Source: Bradyrhizobium sp. ORS 278 (GTDB taxonomy: Bacteria > Pseudomonadota > Alphaproteobacteria > Rhizobiales > Xanthobacteraceae). Taken from it: a DNA stretch of 64,000 nucleotides. The number at the start of each line of letters is the position of its first letter. Positions within the stretch are counted from its first letter, which is position 1. Under the pieces are notes generated by a model. The model was given only the letters and a program-made list of their open reading frames with translations. It was not told the origin of the DNA and did no database searches. Location: the NCBI RefSeq assembly GCF_000026145.1, contig NC_009445.1, forward strand, positions 7,377,001 to 7,441,000, in the 5' to 3' direction. Shown one piece after another: positions 7,426 to 17,109 of this stretch. The translations under genes were made by a program, and so were the position numbers.

Positions 7426-8604
7426 TCACTGAAGCGCTTTGACCGGCCGTGACACGAAGGATCCATAGGCCGAGCGCGCCGTGTCGGCCGCCCGGCAGGC
7501 GTCTTCGATCGCGATTGCCACCGCATCGTAGGTGAAGCGCTCGATGACATTCGTCCGCGCGGCCTGCGATCGCGCCGCCAGCTGAGCGCGATCTGCGGCG
7601 AGTTCATCGATGATCCGGCACAGGCGTCCCGGATCCTGCTCCGGCACCACCCAGCCGCCGTCGCCGATCACGCTGGGAATGGCGCCGCAAGTCGACCCGA
7701 TCACCGGGATGCCACAGGCCTGGGCTTCGATGATGACGCGGCCGAATTGCTCCCGCACCGCGCCGGTCGTGCGCGTCAGCAGCAGCAACGCATCGAGGCC
7801 GCGCAGGAAGGACGCCACTGCGGCAGGCGCAGCCCAGCCCTGGAACTCGACGCGACCGCGCAGGCCGAGGTCGTCGACGCGCTGGCGCAGATGCGCCTCA
7901 TGCGGTCCCTCGCCCATGATGCTCAGCGTCGCCGCCGAATGGCTGCGCGCGAGCGCCTCCAGCGCATCGTCGAGCCCCTTCTCGACCACCAGACGTCCGA
8001 CATAGCCGAGCCGCAACGGAACATCGGCCCGCTGCAGCGACGGCGCGTCCGCCGGCCTGAAGGTGGCGAGATCGACGCCGTAGCCGATCGGCGTCACTGG
8101 TCCGGTGTAGCCGCTTGCCCTGACGACGTCGGTCGCATCGGGGCTGCGCGACAGGATGTGATCCGTGCGGCCGAGGACATATTTACGGATCGCCTCGAAC
8201 GGCGGCGGAAGCCGCTTCAGAATGTTCTGATCAACCTCCAGAACCAGCGCCGCGCGGCCGCGCAACAGCTGCGCCTGCAGCGCCACGATGCTCCATGGCT
8301 CCTCCCAGAGATGGATCACGTCGGGATCGAGCTCGCGCAGCAGCCGGCGGAGCGCCGGATAGAAATGCAGATACCACTTCATCGGCCCGGCCTCGGGCAG
8401 CCTGATCGGCAGCCGATGCACCGGAAACCCCTCGTCGAGCTGTGGCGCCGTGATCGTGCGGCCGAACTCCTTCCAGACCTCGGGCATGACCAGATGCAGA
8501 TCGATGTCGGGACGAGATGCGAGATGGCGGTAGCGCAGCCGGCCAGCCTCGCTGCTGGTGGCGGGATGCGCGATCGAGACGATTCTCAGGCGCCGGCTAC
8601 ACAC
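7426..8604 (-). CDS. Glycosyltransferase family 4
   Basis: A 392-residue GT-B protein. Visible features are an N-terminal donor-independent half (DPDVIHLWEEPWS), the linker region PIGYGVDLATFRP, LGYVGRLVVEKGLDDA, and EQFGRVIIEAQACGIPVIGS, which carries the ExxxxxxxE pair. It starts at a GTG that overlaps the end of the upstream deacetylase gene by eight bases in another frame, so the two are translationally coupled. It is the last gene of the long minus-strand EPS operon. The specific sugar is unknown. Confidence 0.92.
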   Translation of the reverse strand: MCSRRLRIVSIAHPATSSEAGRLRYRHLASRPDIDLHLVMPEVWKEFGRTITAPQLDEGFPVHRLPIRLPEAGPMKWYLHFYPALRRLLRELDPDVIHLWEEPWSIVALQAQLLRGRAALVLEVDQNILKRLPPPFEAIRKYVLGRTDHILSRSPDATDVVRASGYTGPVTPIGYGVDLATFRPADAPSLQRADVPLRLGYVGRLVVEKGLDDALEALARSHSAATLSIMGEGPHEAHLRQRVDDLGLRGRVEFQGWAAPAAVASFLRGLDALLLLTRTTGAVREQFGRVIIEAQACGIPVIGSTCGAIPSVIGDGGWVVPEQDPGRLCRIIDELAADRAQLAARSQAARTNVIERFTYDAVAIAIEDACRAADTARSAYGSFVSRPVKALQ

Positions 8605-9619
8605 GGCCCATCACCCGCGCTGCCGTGCCGCTGAGGCCGGTGAGGTGCAGCTCCATCGCGCCGAGGCTGCGATGCGCGCCGTTCATGGTGTTGCGCGGAA
8701 TCGAGAACGCATCCTGACCGGCGTGCACCAGGCCCTTGCGGGTCGTCGCAGCGCTGGAAAATCCTGCCTCGCGCGCCAGCGCGAAATCGCGCGGTCCGCA
8801 ATCCGCGGCGCGGCCATAAGGAAAAGCGAAATGCTTGACGTCGATGCCGAGCCGCGCGTTCAGGCGCAGCCGCGCATCGGCCAGTTCCTTCAGCGCGTCC
8901 TCGGGCGAGAGCGCGGAGATCCGGGCATGCGACACCGTGTGCGCACCGATCTCCACCAGCGGATCCGGCACGAGCGTCTCGAGCATCTCCCAGGAGATCG
9001 CGTGCTTCCAATGCATGGCGTCGATGTCGATCGCATTGGCCGCGCAGAAGGCGGCGTAGCAGCCCGCGGCCTGCGGTCCGTCCCAGCACGCCGCGATGTC
9101 GGCGAAGACGGCGCGGCGCTGCTCGTCGCTCGAGAGCATGATGCGCTCACCGTCGATCCAGAGACTGTCCTTGTTCGCCAGCGCATCTTCAAGGCCGGCG
9201 GCCCAGAGCGGCAAGGTGCCGTCGGGAATGCCCGTGGTCACGAACAGCGTCACCGGCACGTTGTGCCGGCGGAACACCGGCACCAGCAGCTCGAACGTGT
9301 CGCGATAGCAATCGTCGATCGAGAAATTCACATAGCGGCCCGCCGGCTCCTCGGCCGCGGAACGGCGCAACGCATCCTCCATCGTGACGACATCCCAGCC
9401 CTGCTGCACGACGTAGCCGAGGAATCGATCAAGAAAATCCGCATCGACATAGAAGTCGCGATTGGGCAGACGCTCCCACTGCGCGGACGGCGCCGTGCGA
9501 TGAAAGGTCAGGCAGCAGCCGCGCGGACCGAGCACACGATCGACGGCCTTAGCAAGCGGCAGGACGAAAGAGCTGGAGGCCATCATGGCCTTGGCTGCGG
9601 CGAGGGCCAGAATGGTCAA
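8597..9619 (-). CDS. Polysaccharide deacetylase (NodB-like, CE4)
   Basis: About 340 residues. CE4 motifs are present: FSIDDCYRD (motif 1, the Asp pair), HTVSHARIS (His-x3-His metal site) and FAFPYGR (motif 3). It probably removes N- or O-acetyl groups from the growing polysaccharide or its lipid-linked unit. The N-terminus has a hydrophobic stretch. The start is uncertain: TTG at 9619 overlaps the flippase stop (TTGA) and has GGGAG a few bases upstream, whereas ATG at 9586 would give 329 residues. The TTG fits the coupled organisation of the operon. Confidence 0.85.
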   Translation of the reverse strand: MTILALAAAKAMMASSSFVLPLAKAVDRVLGPRGCCLTFHRTAPSAQWERLPNRDFYVDADFLDRFLGYVVQQGWDVVTMEDALRRSAAEEPAGRYVNFSIDDCYRDTFELLVPVFRRHNVPVTLFVTTGIPDGTLPLWAAGLEDALANKDSLWIDGERIMLSSDEQRRAVFADIAACWDGPQAAGCYAAFCAANAIDIDAMHWKHAISWEMLETLVPDPLVEIGAHTVSHARISALSPEDALKELADARLRLNARLGIDVKHFAFPYGRAADCGPRDFALAREAGFSSAATTRKGLVHAGQDAFSIPRNTMNGAHRSLGAMELHLTGLSGTAARVMGRV

Positions 9620-11136
9620 CTCAGCTCTCCCTTCATCTTGAACGTGCGACGTACATGCCGGAACGCCGCGCCCACCGCGTTCGGCAGCAGAATGCCGATC
9701 GCGAAGGCGAGGCAGACAAGATAGGCGATGCCGCCGGCGAACAGGCGCGGCAGCAGGCCCGGCACGGCGTTCTGGATCATCAGGCCGAGCACCGCCATCA
9801 ACGCGGTCGGCAGCAGCGCCAGACCGATCACCAGCAGCAGCCTGCGCGCGTCGCCGAGCACGAACACCACGCCGAGCAGCAGCACCAGGCTTCGGATCGC
9901 CTCGCCGATGCCGAGCAGCTGCATGCCCGCAGCAGGCGAAGGCTCGAACAGCGGGATGAGCAGATTGAAGCTCATATTGGCGAGATAGGCCGCGACGATG
10001 ATCAGGGCGGCGACACCATTCCGGCCCGCGCCGTTGAGCAGACGGATCAGGATCCAGCCGAGCGTCGCGGCCCAGATGCCGCAGGCGATGCCTTTTAGCG
10101 CATGCGACGTCAGCAGCAACGCCTCGTCGCCGAACGCACCTCGGAAATAGATCAGGCGCACGATGTCGGTCGAGAACACCAGCAGGAACGCCGACGCGGG
10201 CAAGGTCAGCGCCAGCAATGGCCGCAGCAGCGCCTCGGTCTGGGCGCGCGGATCGCGCGGCGCGTGCTGCGACAGCACGGCCATGCCGAGCGGCTGACTG
10301 ATCAGGAGCAGCGCGCTTTCCGTCAATGAGCGGGCGTAGTCCAGCGAAGCGACGGCACCGGTGGTCAGCCGCGATGCGGTCAGGCGTTCGATCCAGACAT
10401 TGCCCTGCTCCGCGAGCGGCAGGGCGAGCAACACGCGCAGCCGGCGGAAGAACTCGATGCCCTTGTCGACGATGATGCTGGTGGTCAGGCCGGAGAAGCT
10501 CAGCTCGCCCTCGCGCCACAGTGAGATCAGCCCCCATGCCGCCAAGCCGTTGAAGGCCACCGTGAACGCGCAGGCGAGCATGTAGGGGTCGCCGCTGAGC
10601 ACGAGCAGGCCGATGCCGGCGATGACGGCCACGTTCAGCAGGCTGGCGCGAATATTCGTCAACCGCGTGCGGCCGAGCGCGATCTCGCCCGCTGCAAGCA
10701 CGTTCAGCACAGCCGACGCCGGCATGGCGAGCGACATCATGCGAACGAAGTGCAAGGTCAGCTCGCGGCCTTCGTCCGAAAAGCCGCCGACCACCGCGTT
10801 CACCCAGAGTTCGCCGAGCAGCAGGATCACCGCCATCACAAGCGTCGAGACCGCGCCGATCACAATCGCAAGCGCACCCAGGCTGCGCGCGGCATCGGGC
10901 CGCTGCAGCGCCTCGCGATGCATCGGGATCATGATCGCAGGCACGCTCTCGTTCTGCAGAAAGGCGAGCGGAATCAGCACGGCCGCCATGGCGGCGCGAA
11001 AGCCGTCGGCGATCAGCGAGGCACCGAGCACATGGGCCATCAGCACCTCCCGGCCGAAGCCGAGCAGCTTGCTGGCGAGCGCACCGCTGATCAGGAGCGC
11101 GCTGAAGCGCCGAAGCGAAGGGCCGGAGGCGTTCAC
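9616..11136 (-). CDS. MurJ/MVF-type lipid-linked oligosaccharide flippase
   Basis: The 506-residue polytopic membrane protein has about 14 hydrophobic segments and a MurJ-like start (ISGALASKLLGFGREVLMAHVLG). It likely flips the undecaprenyl-linked EPS repeat unit across the inner membrane. It uses a GTG start (11134-11136) overlapping the stop of the polymerase gene (GTGA) with GGAGG eight bases upstream, so I rejected the much longer upstream reading, which is shadow of the polymerase gene. MurJ normally serves peptidoglycan; the location among EPS glycosyltransferases argues for an EPS role. Confidence 0.9.
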   Translation of the reverse strand: MNASGPSLRRFSALLISGALASKLLGFGREVLMAHVLGASLIADGFRAAMAAVLIPLAFLQNESVPAIMIPMHREALQRPDAARSLGALAIVIGAVSTLVMAVILLLGELWVNAVVGGFSDEGRELTLHFVRMMSLAMPASAVLNVLAAGEIALGRTRLTNIRASLLNVAVIAGIGLLVLSGDPYMLACAFTVAFNGLAAWGLISLWREGELSFSGLTTSIIVDKGIEFFRRLRVLLALPLAEQGNVWIERLTASRLTTGAVASLDYARSLTESALLLISQPLGMAVLSQHAPRDPRAQTEALLRPLLALTLPASAFLLVFSTDIVRLIYFRGAFGDEALLLTSHALKGIACGIWAATLGWILIRLLNGAGRNGVAALIIVAAYLANMSFNLLIPLFEPSPAAGMQLLGIGEAIRSLVLLLGVVFVLGDARRLLLVIGLALLPTALMAVLGLMIQNAVPGLLPRLFAGGIAYLVCLAFAIGILLPNAVGAAFRHVRRTFKMKGELS

Positions 11137-12512
11137 GCCGGATCCTCCATGACACCGGGCGGCACGAGCAGCACCGCGAACGTCCAGAACAGGAAGCCGT
11201 TCTCGCCGGACGTGATGTTGGCGAGCGGCAACTGGATCAGCGCCCCGAGCGCAAGCGCGCCGACGATGACGGCGTCCGGGGACCGGTCGGACCAGGCGGA
11301 GGCGAGCGCGTTGCCGATGGCCCAGAGCAGCGCCGTCAGGCAGAAGCCGCCGACGACGATGCCCATCGTCAGCCAGCAGGCGATGATCATGCCGTCGATC
11401 GGCATGGCGCCGGCAGCGCCGACGTCGGTGATGGTAAAGCCGGTGCCGAACAGCGAGCTGTCCGGAAGATTCCACAACGTCACGAATTCCTGCAGCCGTT
11501 CCTGCGCGCTGCCATCCTGTGTGCCCTCGCCGAGCGAGGACAGCCGATCCGCAACGACATCGCCGAAGGGCGTGAGCGTCGCCGCCAAGACGACGGCCGC
11601 GGCGATGCTGACGAGGATCAGGCCGGCGCGGCGGCGCGTCTTTGCGAACAACAGACAGAACAACAGGCCTACCGCGAGCGAGATCCAGGCGGTACGATAC
11701 ATCGAGAGCAGGAAGCCGAGCCCGGCGGGCAGCACCAGCAGCAACGCCGGCTTGGCCCGTCGGCCGAAGGCGATGAGCAGCAGGCCTGCCGCGGTGAAGG
11801 TCGCGTAGGCCGCGGGTGCATTCATCGTGCTGAAGGAGCGCACACCGTAGGGCACGGGCTGGCCGATCGAGATGATCGGCGCGAACTCCATCCAGTAGCG
11901 ATCCCAATCCGGCGGATCGATATATTGATAGAGCGCGTAGAGGCCGGTGATCGGAAGGATGATCACAAAGGCCGACGTGGCCGCATCGATCAGCTCGCGC
12001 CGGTCGGCGCTCAGCATCAGCACCGCGGCATATAGCAGCGGCGCCAGCCATTTCAGCGGACCGGAGGCCGCATTGTTCCAGTCCGCCTGTGCCAGTGAGA
12101 GCAGACCTGCATAGACGACGCAGACCGCAACGATGCCGAGCGGCCAGACCCAGCGCGCCGGCACCTCTCGCTCTACCAGCAGCCGCGGCAGCGACAGCAC
12201 CGGCGCGAGGATCGCGAACAGCGGACCGATCAGCATCAGGCCGAGCTGATCATAGCCGGCCGAGAGGTCGACGATGCGCCGCACGAAGGGCGCGAAGCTG
12301 AACAGGATGAGCGCAGCCTGCAGATGCACGGCAGGTCCCTGCCGCCACGCGTACCAGCCAGCACCGCCGCAGCCGAACACGAACAGCGCCCGCGATGCGC
12401 CGCCGAGGACGCCGGCCGCGAGCGCCGTGGCCATGAGGACGGCGATCGCCGCAGCCCAGCCGGGAACGCGCCAGTCGCGCGCGGCCGGCGCGGATGTGAG
12501 GATCGTGCTCAC
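11133..12512 (-). CDS. O-antigen ligase / Wzy-like polysaccharide polymerase
   Basis: The 459-residue protein has about 11-12 membrane segments and a large loop around FAPIISIGQPVPYGVRSFS and FGDVVADRLSSLGEGTQDGS, the layout of the Wzy/O-antigen-ligase superfamily (Wzy_C domain). It should join repeat units in the periplasm after the flippase acts. The start is GTG at 12510-12512, overlapping the stop codon of the preceding glycosyltransferase (GTGA). The longer open frame upstream is shadow of that gene. Confidence 0.85.
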   Translation of the reverse strand: MSTILTSAPAARDWRVPGWAAAIAVLMATALAAGVLGGASRALFVFGCGGAGWYAWRQGPAVHLQAALILFSFAPFVRRIVDLSAGYDQLGLMLIGPLFAILAPVLSLPRLLVEREVPARWVWPLGIVAVCVVYAGLLSLAQADWNNAASGPLKWLAPLLYAAVLMLSADRRELIDAATSAFVIILPITGLYALYQYIDPPDWDRYWMEFAPIISIGQPVPYGVRSFSTMNAPAAYATFTAAGLLLIAFGRRAKPALLLVLPAGLGFLLSMYRTAWISLAVGLLFCLLFAKTRRRAGLILVSIAAAVVLAATLTPFGDVVADRLSSLGEGTQDGSAQERLQEFVTLWNLPDSSLFGTGFTITDVGAAGAMPIDGMIIACWLTMGIVVGGFCLTALLWAIGNALASAWSDRSPDAVIVGALALGALIQLPLANITSGENGFLFWTFAVLLVPPGVMEDPA

Positions 12513-13666
12513 ACCGCCGCTCCCGCACGAACATTGCGGATCAACAATCCGATCGAATCGAGCATGCGCGACAGGCTGTAATGTGTCCGCGCGCGGCGCG
12601 ATGCGTAGACGAGCTGCGGCTCGAGGATCGCCGGCTCCGACAGCACCGCGTCCAAGGCTTCCGCCAGCGCCCGCGCATCGCCCGGAGGCACGAGCAGTCC
12701 GGCCCGTCCATGTTCCAGAATGTCCGGCGCAGCTCCCGCATCGGTGGCGATGACCGGCACACCCGCCAGCATCGCCTCGACCAGCGTGCGGCCGAACGGC
12801 TCCGGATCGATCGATGGATGGACCATCACGTCGACAGCCTGCATCAGCAGCGGCACGTCGCGGCGGTGACCAAGGAAATGAATGCGGTCGGCGAGACCGA
12901 GCTCGGCGACCTGCCGCTTCAGCTGCGCCGCATAGTCCTGTTCGCCGAACAGCGCATCGCCGACGATGACGCCATGCACGCCTGGCAGTTGGGCCAGCGC
13001 TTCGACCAGGACATGCTGGCCCTTCCATTGGGCGAGCCGGCTGAACACGCCGACCAACGGTCCCGACGGCAGGCCGAGCCGCTGCCTCAGTTCCTGCCGC
13101 GACACCGGCACGGGTTCGACGGACAGACCGTTGGGCACGATCTCCACGAGCGCGCGCCGTCCACCCGCCGCGATGAACGCGGCAGCTGCCGCTTCCGACG
13201 GGACAATGACCTTCGCGGCGACGCGATTGGCCAGGAACACCTGCGTCCGGCGCTGCATCGCGCCGAAATGCACCGGGCTGATGATGTCATGCAGATGCCA
13301 GATCAGCGGCTTGCGCGCGACGACATTGGCGATCGCAGACAGCACGAAGGCCTTCTGCGAATTGGCATAGACGACGTCATGGCCGCGCGCGACGCGCGCC
13401 AGTTCGGCGGTGATCGCGGCCAAGCCGCCGGCCAGCGGCAAGGCCTTCATCCACGAGCTGTCGCGCCGGAACGTCGACAGGCCGAGACCCCAGCGCGACG
13501 TGATCACGGACAGGCCGCGCTCGGCGAGCGCCTGGGCAAGCGGTCCGCGCTCGAACAGGAACGCCGAAGACTCGTTGCGCCCCTGCACGACGTCGAGCAG
13601 GATCAGCTCGGCGCCGCCGATCTGTCCGGTGTGATCGACAAACAGGACGCGTTCGCGCGACATCAT
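12509..13666 (-). CDS. Glycosyltransferase family 4
   Basis: A 385-residue GT-B enzyme. Motifs: N-terminal GQIGGAELILLDVVQG, HLHDIISP, VPSEAAAAAF, the hinge IVPNGLSVEP, VFSRLAQWKGQHVLVEA, and EPFGRTLVEAMLAGVPVIAT with the ExxxxxxxE pair. It lies in the EPS operon between the Wzz-like gene and the polymerase. Its ATG ATG start overlaps the stop of the Wzz-like gene. Confidence 0.92.
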   Translation of the reverse strand: MMSRERVLFVDHTGQIGGAELILLDVVQGRNESSAFLFERGPLAQALAERGLSVITSRWGLGLSTFRRDSSWMKALPLAGGLAAITAELARVARGHDVVYANSQKAFVLSAIANVVARKPLIWHLHDIISPVHFGAMQRRTQVFLANRVAAKVIVPSEAAAAAFIAAGGRRALVEIVPNGLSVEPVPVSRQELRQRLGLPSGPLVGVFSRLAQWKGQHVLVEALAQLPGVHGVIVGDALFGEQDYAAQLKRQVAELGLADRIHFLGHRRDVPLLMQAVDVMVHPSIDPEPFGRTLVEAMLAGVPVIATDAGAAPDILEHGRAGLLVPPGDARALAEALDAVLSEPAILEPQLVYASRRARTHYSLSRMLDSIGLLIRNVRAGAAV

Positions 13667-15927
13667 CCGGCCTCGGCATAGGCTGCAGCCGCGACCGGGT
13701 GGGACGCCACGCGCTTCTCGGACTCGGTCATCGTGACGACGATGCCGACATCGCCGGCGCCCAGCGCCCTGCTCCGGTTCACCGTGGTCACGGCGGGCTC
13801 GATCAGCGACCGGTCGCTGCGCACGCAGACGATCGCCCAGTCGATGCCCGCCAGGAAATCGGCGCGGGCCGGCAGCGGGGTGTCGATCAGGATGACGTCG
13901 TAGCCCTCGACTCCGGATAGCAGCGTCTCAAGCGTGATGGCTTCGAGAATATCCCCGACGGCTCCGGATGCGGCGCCGAGCGGCAGCACATCCAGATGCG
14001 GATGCTCAGTCGTCAGGACTTCCGCACGTAGCGGCCTGCCCAGCTCCAGCGCGCGCAGCCAGCCACGCCCCGGCGGCAGCATCATCACTGGCGCGAAAGC
14101 GGGATTGGCGAGATCGCACTCCACCAGCAGCACGCGAGATCCCGCGGCGGCAAGATGCTCGGCAAGCGCGCAGACCGTCACCGTCTTGCCATCGCCGGCT
14201 TCCGGCGAGGTAACCGCGATGCGCTGCGGCGCTGTGGCCTGATCAAGGCCGAGTTCGTGGACGAGGTCGTGCAGCGTCTGCTGGAATTCGCCATCCTCCG
14301 AAGCAAGGCGCAGGACCTGCGGAACCGCGAGCGGCTGATAGCCCTGCAGGATCGCTCCGAGCGCGGACATCTGCCGCAGCGTCTTCAGCCGCGGCAGGCA
14401 GGTGAGGATTGAGACATCGGCCACGCTGGGAAGATGCGACCTCCGCTCGGGAGACGATGATGGCGCGCTCGATACCGTCGGCGCGACCACCGGCTCCGCA
14501 AGATCAGGGACGCTCGCCGGCGCATCGGCCACCGGGGCGAGCACGACGTCGTTGACCGGCTCCGCAGCAGCCGGCGCGCGCTTGAGCTTCGGACCCAGGC
14601 GCGCGAGCTGATCGGCGAGCAGCGCAGCCGCGACACCGAAGATGATCGCAAGCGTCAGGCCGGCCGCGAGGAACGGTGCCTTCTTCGGGAAGAACGGCTT
14701 GCTCGGCAATTCGGCCAGACTGACGAGCCGCGTGCTGCCGCGCAGGACGCGTCGCTCTGTCTCGAGCTCGCTCGCCTTCTTGTAGAGCTCGGCATATTGC
14801 TGGCGCTTGATCTCGGTGTCGCGCACCATGCTCTCGATGGACGCTTCGTCCAGAGTGGCCGAGCCGGCCTCGGCCTTCGCCGTGTCCATCTGCTTCTTGA
14901 GCGAGTTCACCAGCGCGTTGTTGGCGTCGAAGGTCTTCTGCGCGCTCGCCGCGATGGTCTGCATCTCCTCTACGAGGCGCTGCTGGATCGTTGCCTGCTC
15001 GCGCGTCAGCGCCAGGATCGAGGGATGCTTGGGCCCGAGAACGCCTGCAGCGCTGGCCAGTTGCGCGCTGACGGTGGTCAGCTGCTGCTTGAGGTCGGCG
15101 ATGGTCCGGCTTTGCAGCACGGAGGGCGCATCAGTCGGCCCGCGCTGCTGCTCCGACTTGATCTCCTGGAGGCGCGCCGCGGCGTCCGCACGCGCCGCCT
15201 CCGCCTGCGACAGCTGCTGCCCGATGCTGGTCAGCCGCTCCGAGGAGATCGGCGCGTTGGCGCCGCGCATCAGGCCCTTGGTGCGGCGAAATTTCTGGAT
15301 CTTGTCGTCGGCCTCGCGCAGCTGCTGATCGAGCTGCTTGAGCTCCTGCCACAGCCAGGAACTCGCCACCTCCCGGCTGTTGGCGCCCTCGGTGCGCTGA
15401 TCCTCGAGGAAAGTCTGCGTCAGCGCATTGGCGAGCAATTTCGCCGCCTCGGGGCTGCCCGACTGATAGGAGATGTTGATCACCCGCGACCGGCCGGCAG
15501 AGGCAACGCTGAAGCGGCTGTCGACGTGATCGATGAACGCGCTCGGATCGGTGCTGAGGCGCTGGCAGGCATCCGCCGAGCCCCACATGCGGCCACGCTC
15601 GCATTCGCCGACGACGGCGTCGACGACGCCGGGGGTCGACATGATCTGCCGCAGCAGGCGCGGCGAACGGATCACCAGCAGCTGGCTTTCCATGTCGGCG
15701 GGATCGCCGATCTTCTGCGCCCACGCCGCCGACGTATTGGCACCCGGCTCCTGCTCGGCGATGATCACGGAGGCCGTCGCGAGATAACGCACCGGCAGCA
15801 CGACGAGCGCGACCGCGGCGAGCGCAAGCACGGCACCGGCGACGAGCGCGAACACGCCGCGACGACGCCAGATCCGTGCAACGGCATCAAAGCCGGAGAG
15901 GGCCTCGTTGAGCGCCGCCTGCCTCAT
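13663..15927 (-). CDS. Wzz-type chain-length protein fused to BY-kinase-like ATPase
   Basis: About 754-759 residues. The N-terminal Wzz domain has a first membrane helix (about 30-52), a long periplasmic coiled-coil region (about 190-390) and a second helix near LAAGLTLAIIFGVAAALLA. The cytoplasmic part holds a Walker A-like SPEAGDGKTV (579-588 in the longer numbering), a modified Walker A' (LLVECDLANP instead of the usual DxDxR type) and Walker B ILIDTP. In BY-kinases such proteins control EPS export and chain length. The C-terminus (HPVAAAAYAEAG) has one Tyr rather than a Tyr cluster, so autokinase activity is doubtful. Start: ATG 15927; a GTG at 15942 adds five residues. Confidence 0.9.
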   Translation of the reverse strand: MRQAALNEALSGFDAVARIWRRRGVFALVAGAVLALAAVALVVLPVRYLATASVIIAEQEPGANTSAAWAQKIGDPADMESQLLVIRSPRLLRQIMSTPGVVDAVVGECERGRMWGSADACQRLSTDPSAFIDHVDSRFSVASAGRSRVINISYQSGSPEAAKLLANALTQTFLEDQRTEGANSREVASSWLWQELKQLDQQLREADDKIQKFRRTKGLMRGANAPISSERLTSIGQQLSQAEAARADAAARLQEIKSEQQRGPTDAPSVLQSRTIADLKQQLTTVSAQLASAAGVLGPKHPSILALTREQATIQQRLVEEMQTIAASAQKTFDANNALVNSLKKQMDTAKAEAGSATLDEASIESMVRDTEIKRQQYAELYKKASELETERRVLRGSTRLVSLAELPSKPFFPKKAPFLAAGLTLAIIFGVAAALLADQLARLGPKLKRAPAAAEPVNDVVLAPVADAPASVPDLAEPVVAPTVSSAPSSSPERRSHLPSVADVSILTCLPRLKTLRQMSALGAILQGYQPLAVPQVLRLASEDGEFQQTLHDLVHELGLDQATAPQRIAVTSPEAGDGKTVTVCALAEHLAAAGSRVLLVECDLANPAFAPVMMLPPGRGWLRALELGRPLRAEVLTTEHPHLDVLPLGAASGAVGDILEAITLETLLSGVEGYDVILIDTPLPARADFLAGIDWAIVCVRSDRSLIEPAVTTVNRSRALGAGDVGIVVTMTESEKRVASHPVAAAAYAEAG

Positions 15928-15954
15928 GATCTGCACTCGCACCCCATCGCAACA

Positions 15955-17109
15955 CTACGCAATCAGCCGCGTCGCGCGGCCGTGATGGCCATCGCGGAAA
16001 TTGTCGAGCTCTTCGTTGACCGCCGCGACGAACTGGCTGCGGAAACGCTCCGCCGAGAAGAAGCCGGCGCGCTGGCGGCAATCGAGACGCGAGAACGCCT
16101 TCTCCCTGGCCACGAAGGCGCGCACGCAGCCGGCGATCGCGTCGGGCTCGGCGGACTCGAAGAACATGCCTGTGGGCCGCGGCCCCGTCGTGAGGATCGA
16201 CTCCCGCACGCCGCCGCGACCAAGCGCCAGCACCGGCGCGCCCTCGGACTGCGCCTCGACCGGGATGATGCCGAAATCCTCCTCCGCCGCGAACACGAAT
16301 GCGCGCGCCGTGGTCATGAGATCGCGCAACTGTCTGTCCGGCACGAAGCCCGCGAACGTCACGTTCGGTCCCGCAATCGACTTCAGGCGCGCGGCTTCCG
16401 GGCCGTCGCCGGCCACGACCAGCTCGAGGTCCGGCATCGCATTGAAGGCCCGCACGATCGGCTCGATGCGCTTGTAGGGAACCAGCCGGCTCGCGGCGAG
16501 GAAGTGACTGCCCACGGGGAGGATCGCGTCGCGCTGCGCAATGGTCACCGGCGGATAGATCACCTTGGCGTCGCGGCCATAGATCTTCTTGATGCGGCGG
16601 GCGACGAATTGCGAGTTGGTGAAGATGGCATCGGGGCCATGCGCGGTGCGCGCGTCCCAGATCCGCATCTTATGCAGCAGCGCGCGGGCGATCAGGCCCT
16701 TGACGCCGGTGGCGTAGCCGCTCTCCTGCAGATATTGGTGCTGCAAATCCCAGGCATAGCGCATCGGCGAATGCACATAGGCGATGTGCAGCTGCTCCGG
16801 TCCCGTCAACACACCCTTGGCCACCGCGCAGCTCGAGGAGATCACGAGGTCGTAGCGCGACAGGTCGAGCTGCTCGATCGCGAGCGGCATCAGCGGCAGA
16901 TAGGAGCGGTGATACTTCCCCAAGCCCGGCATCTTCTGCAGGAAGCTGGTGTGCGATGTCTCGAACCCGAGCCTGGCGCGGTCCTCGGGACGCAGCAGGT
17001 CGAACAGCGTGAAGACATCGGCGCCGGGATAGCAGCGCAAGATCTCCTGCAGGACCTTCTCGGCGCCGCCAATAACGTAGAGCCAATCGTGGACGATCGC
17101 GACGCGCAT
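15955..17109 (-). CDS. Glycosyltransferase family 4 (mannosyltransferase-like)
   Basis: The 384-residue GT-B protein begins MRVAIVHDWLYVIGGAEKV, a start common in WcaI/WbaZ-like mannosyl- or fucosyltransferases. Other motifs are YVHSPMRYAWD, FTNSQFVARRI, VIYPPV, FLAASRLVPYKR and EDFGIIPVEAQSEGAPVLA with the ExxxxxxxE pair. I chose ATG 17109 because GGGAG sits eight bases upstream; an in-frame ATG at 17169 would add an unconserved 20-residue leader. It is the first gene of the minus-strand EPS operon, so the operon promoter is expected between 17110 and about 17250. Confidence 0.9.
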   Translation of the reverse strand: MRVAIVHDWLYVIGGAEKVLQEILRCYPGADVFTLFDLLRPEDRARLGFETSHTSFLQKMPGLGKYHRSYLPLMPLAIEQLDLSRYDLVISSSCAVAKGVLTGPEQLHIAYVHSPMRYAWDLQHQYLQESGYATGVKGLIARALLHKMRIWDARTAHGPDAIFTNSQFVARRIKKIYGRDAKVIYPPVTIAQRDAILPVGSHFLAASRLVPYKRIEPIVRAFNAMPDLELVVAGDGPEAARLKSIAGPNVTFAGFVPDRQLRDLMTTARAFVFAAEEDFGIIPVEAQSEGAPVLALGRGGVRESILTTGPRPTGMFFESAEPDAIAGCVRAFVAREKAFSRLDCRQRAGFFSAERFRSQFVAAVNEELDNFRDGHHGRATRLIA

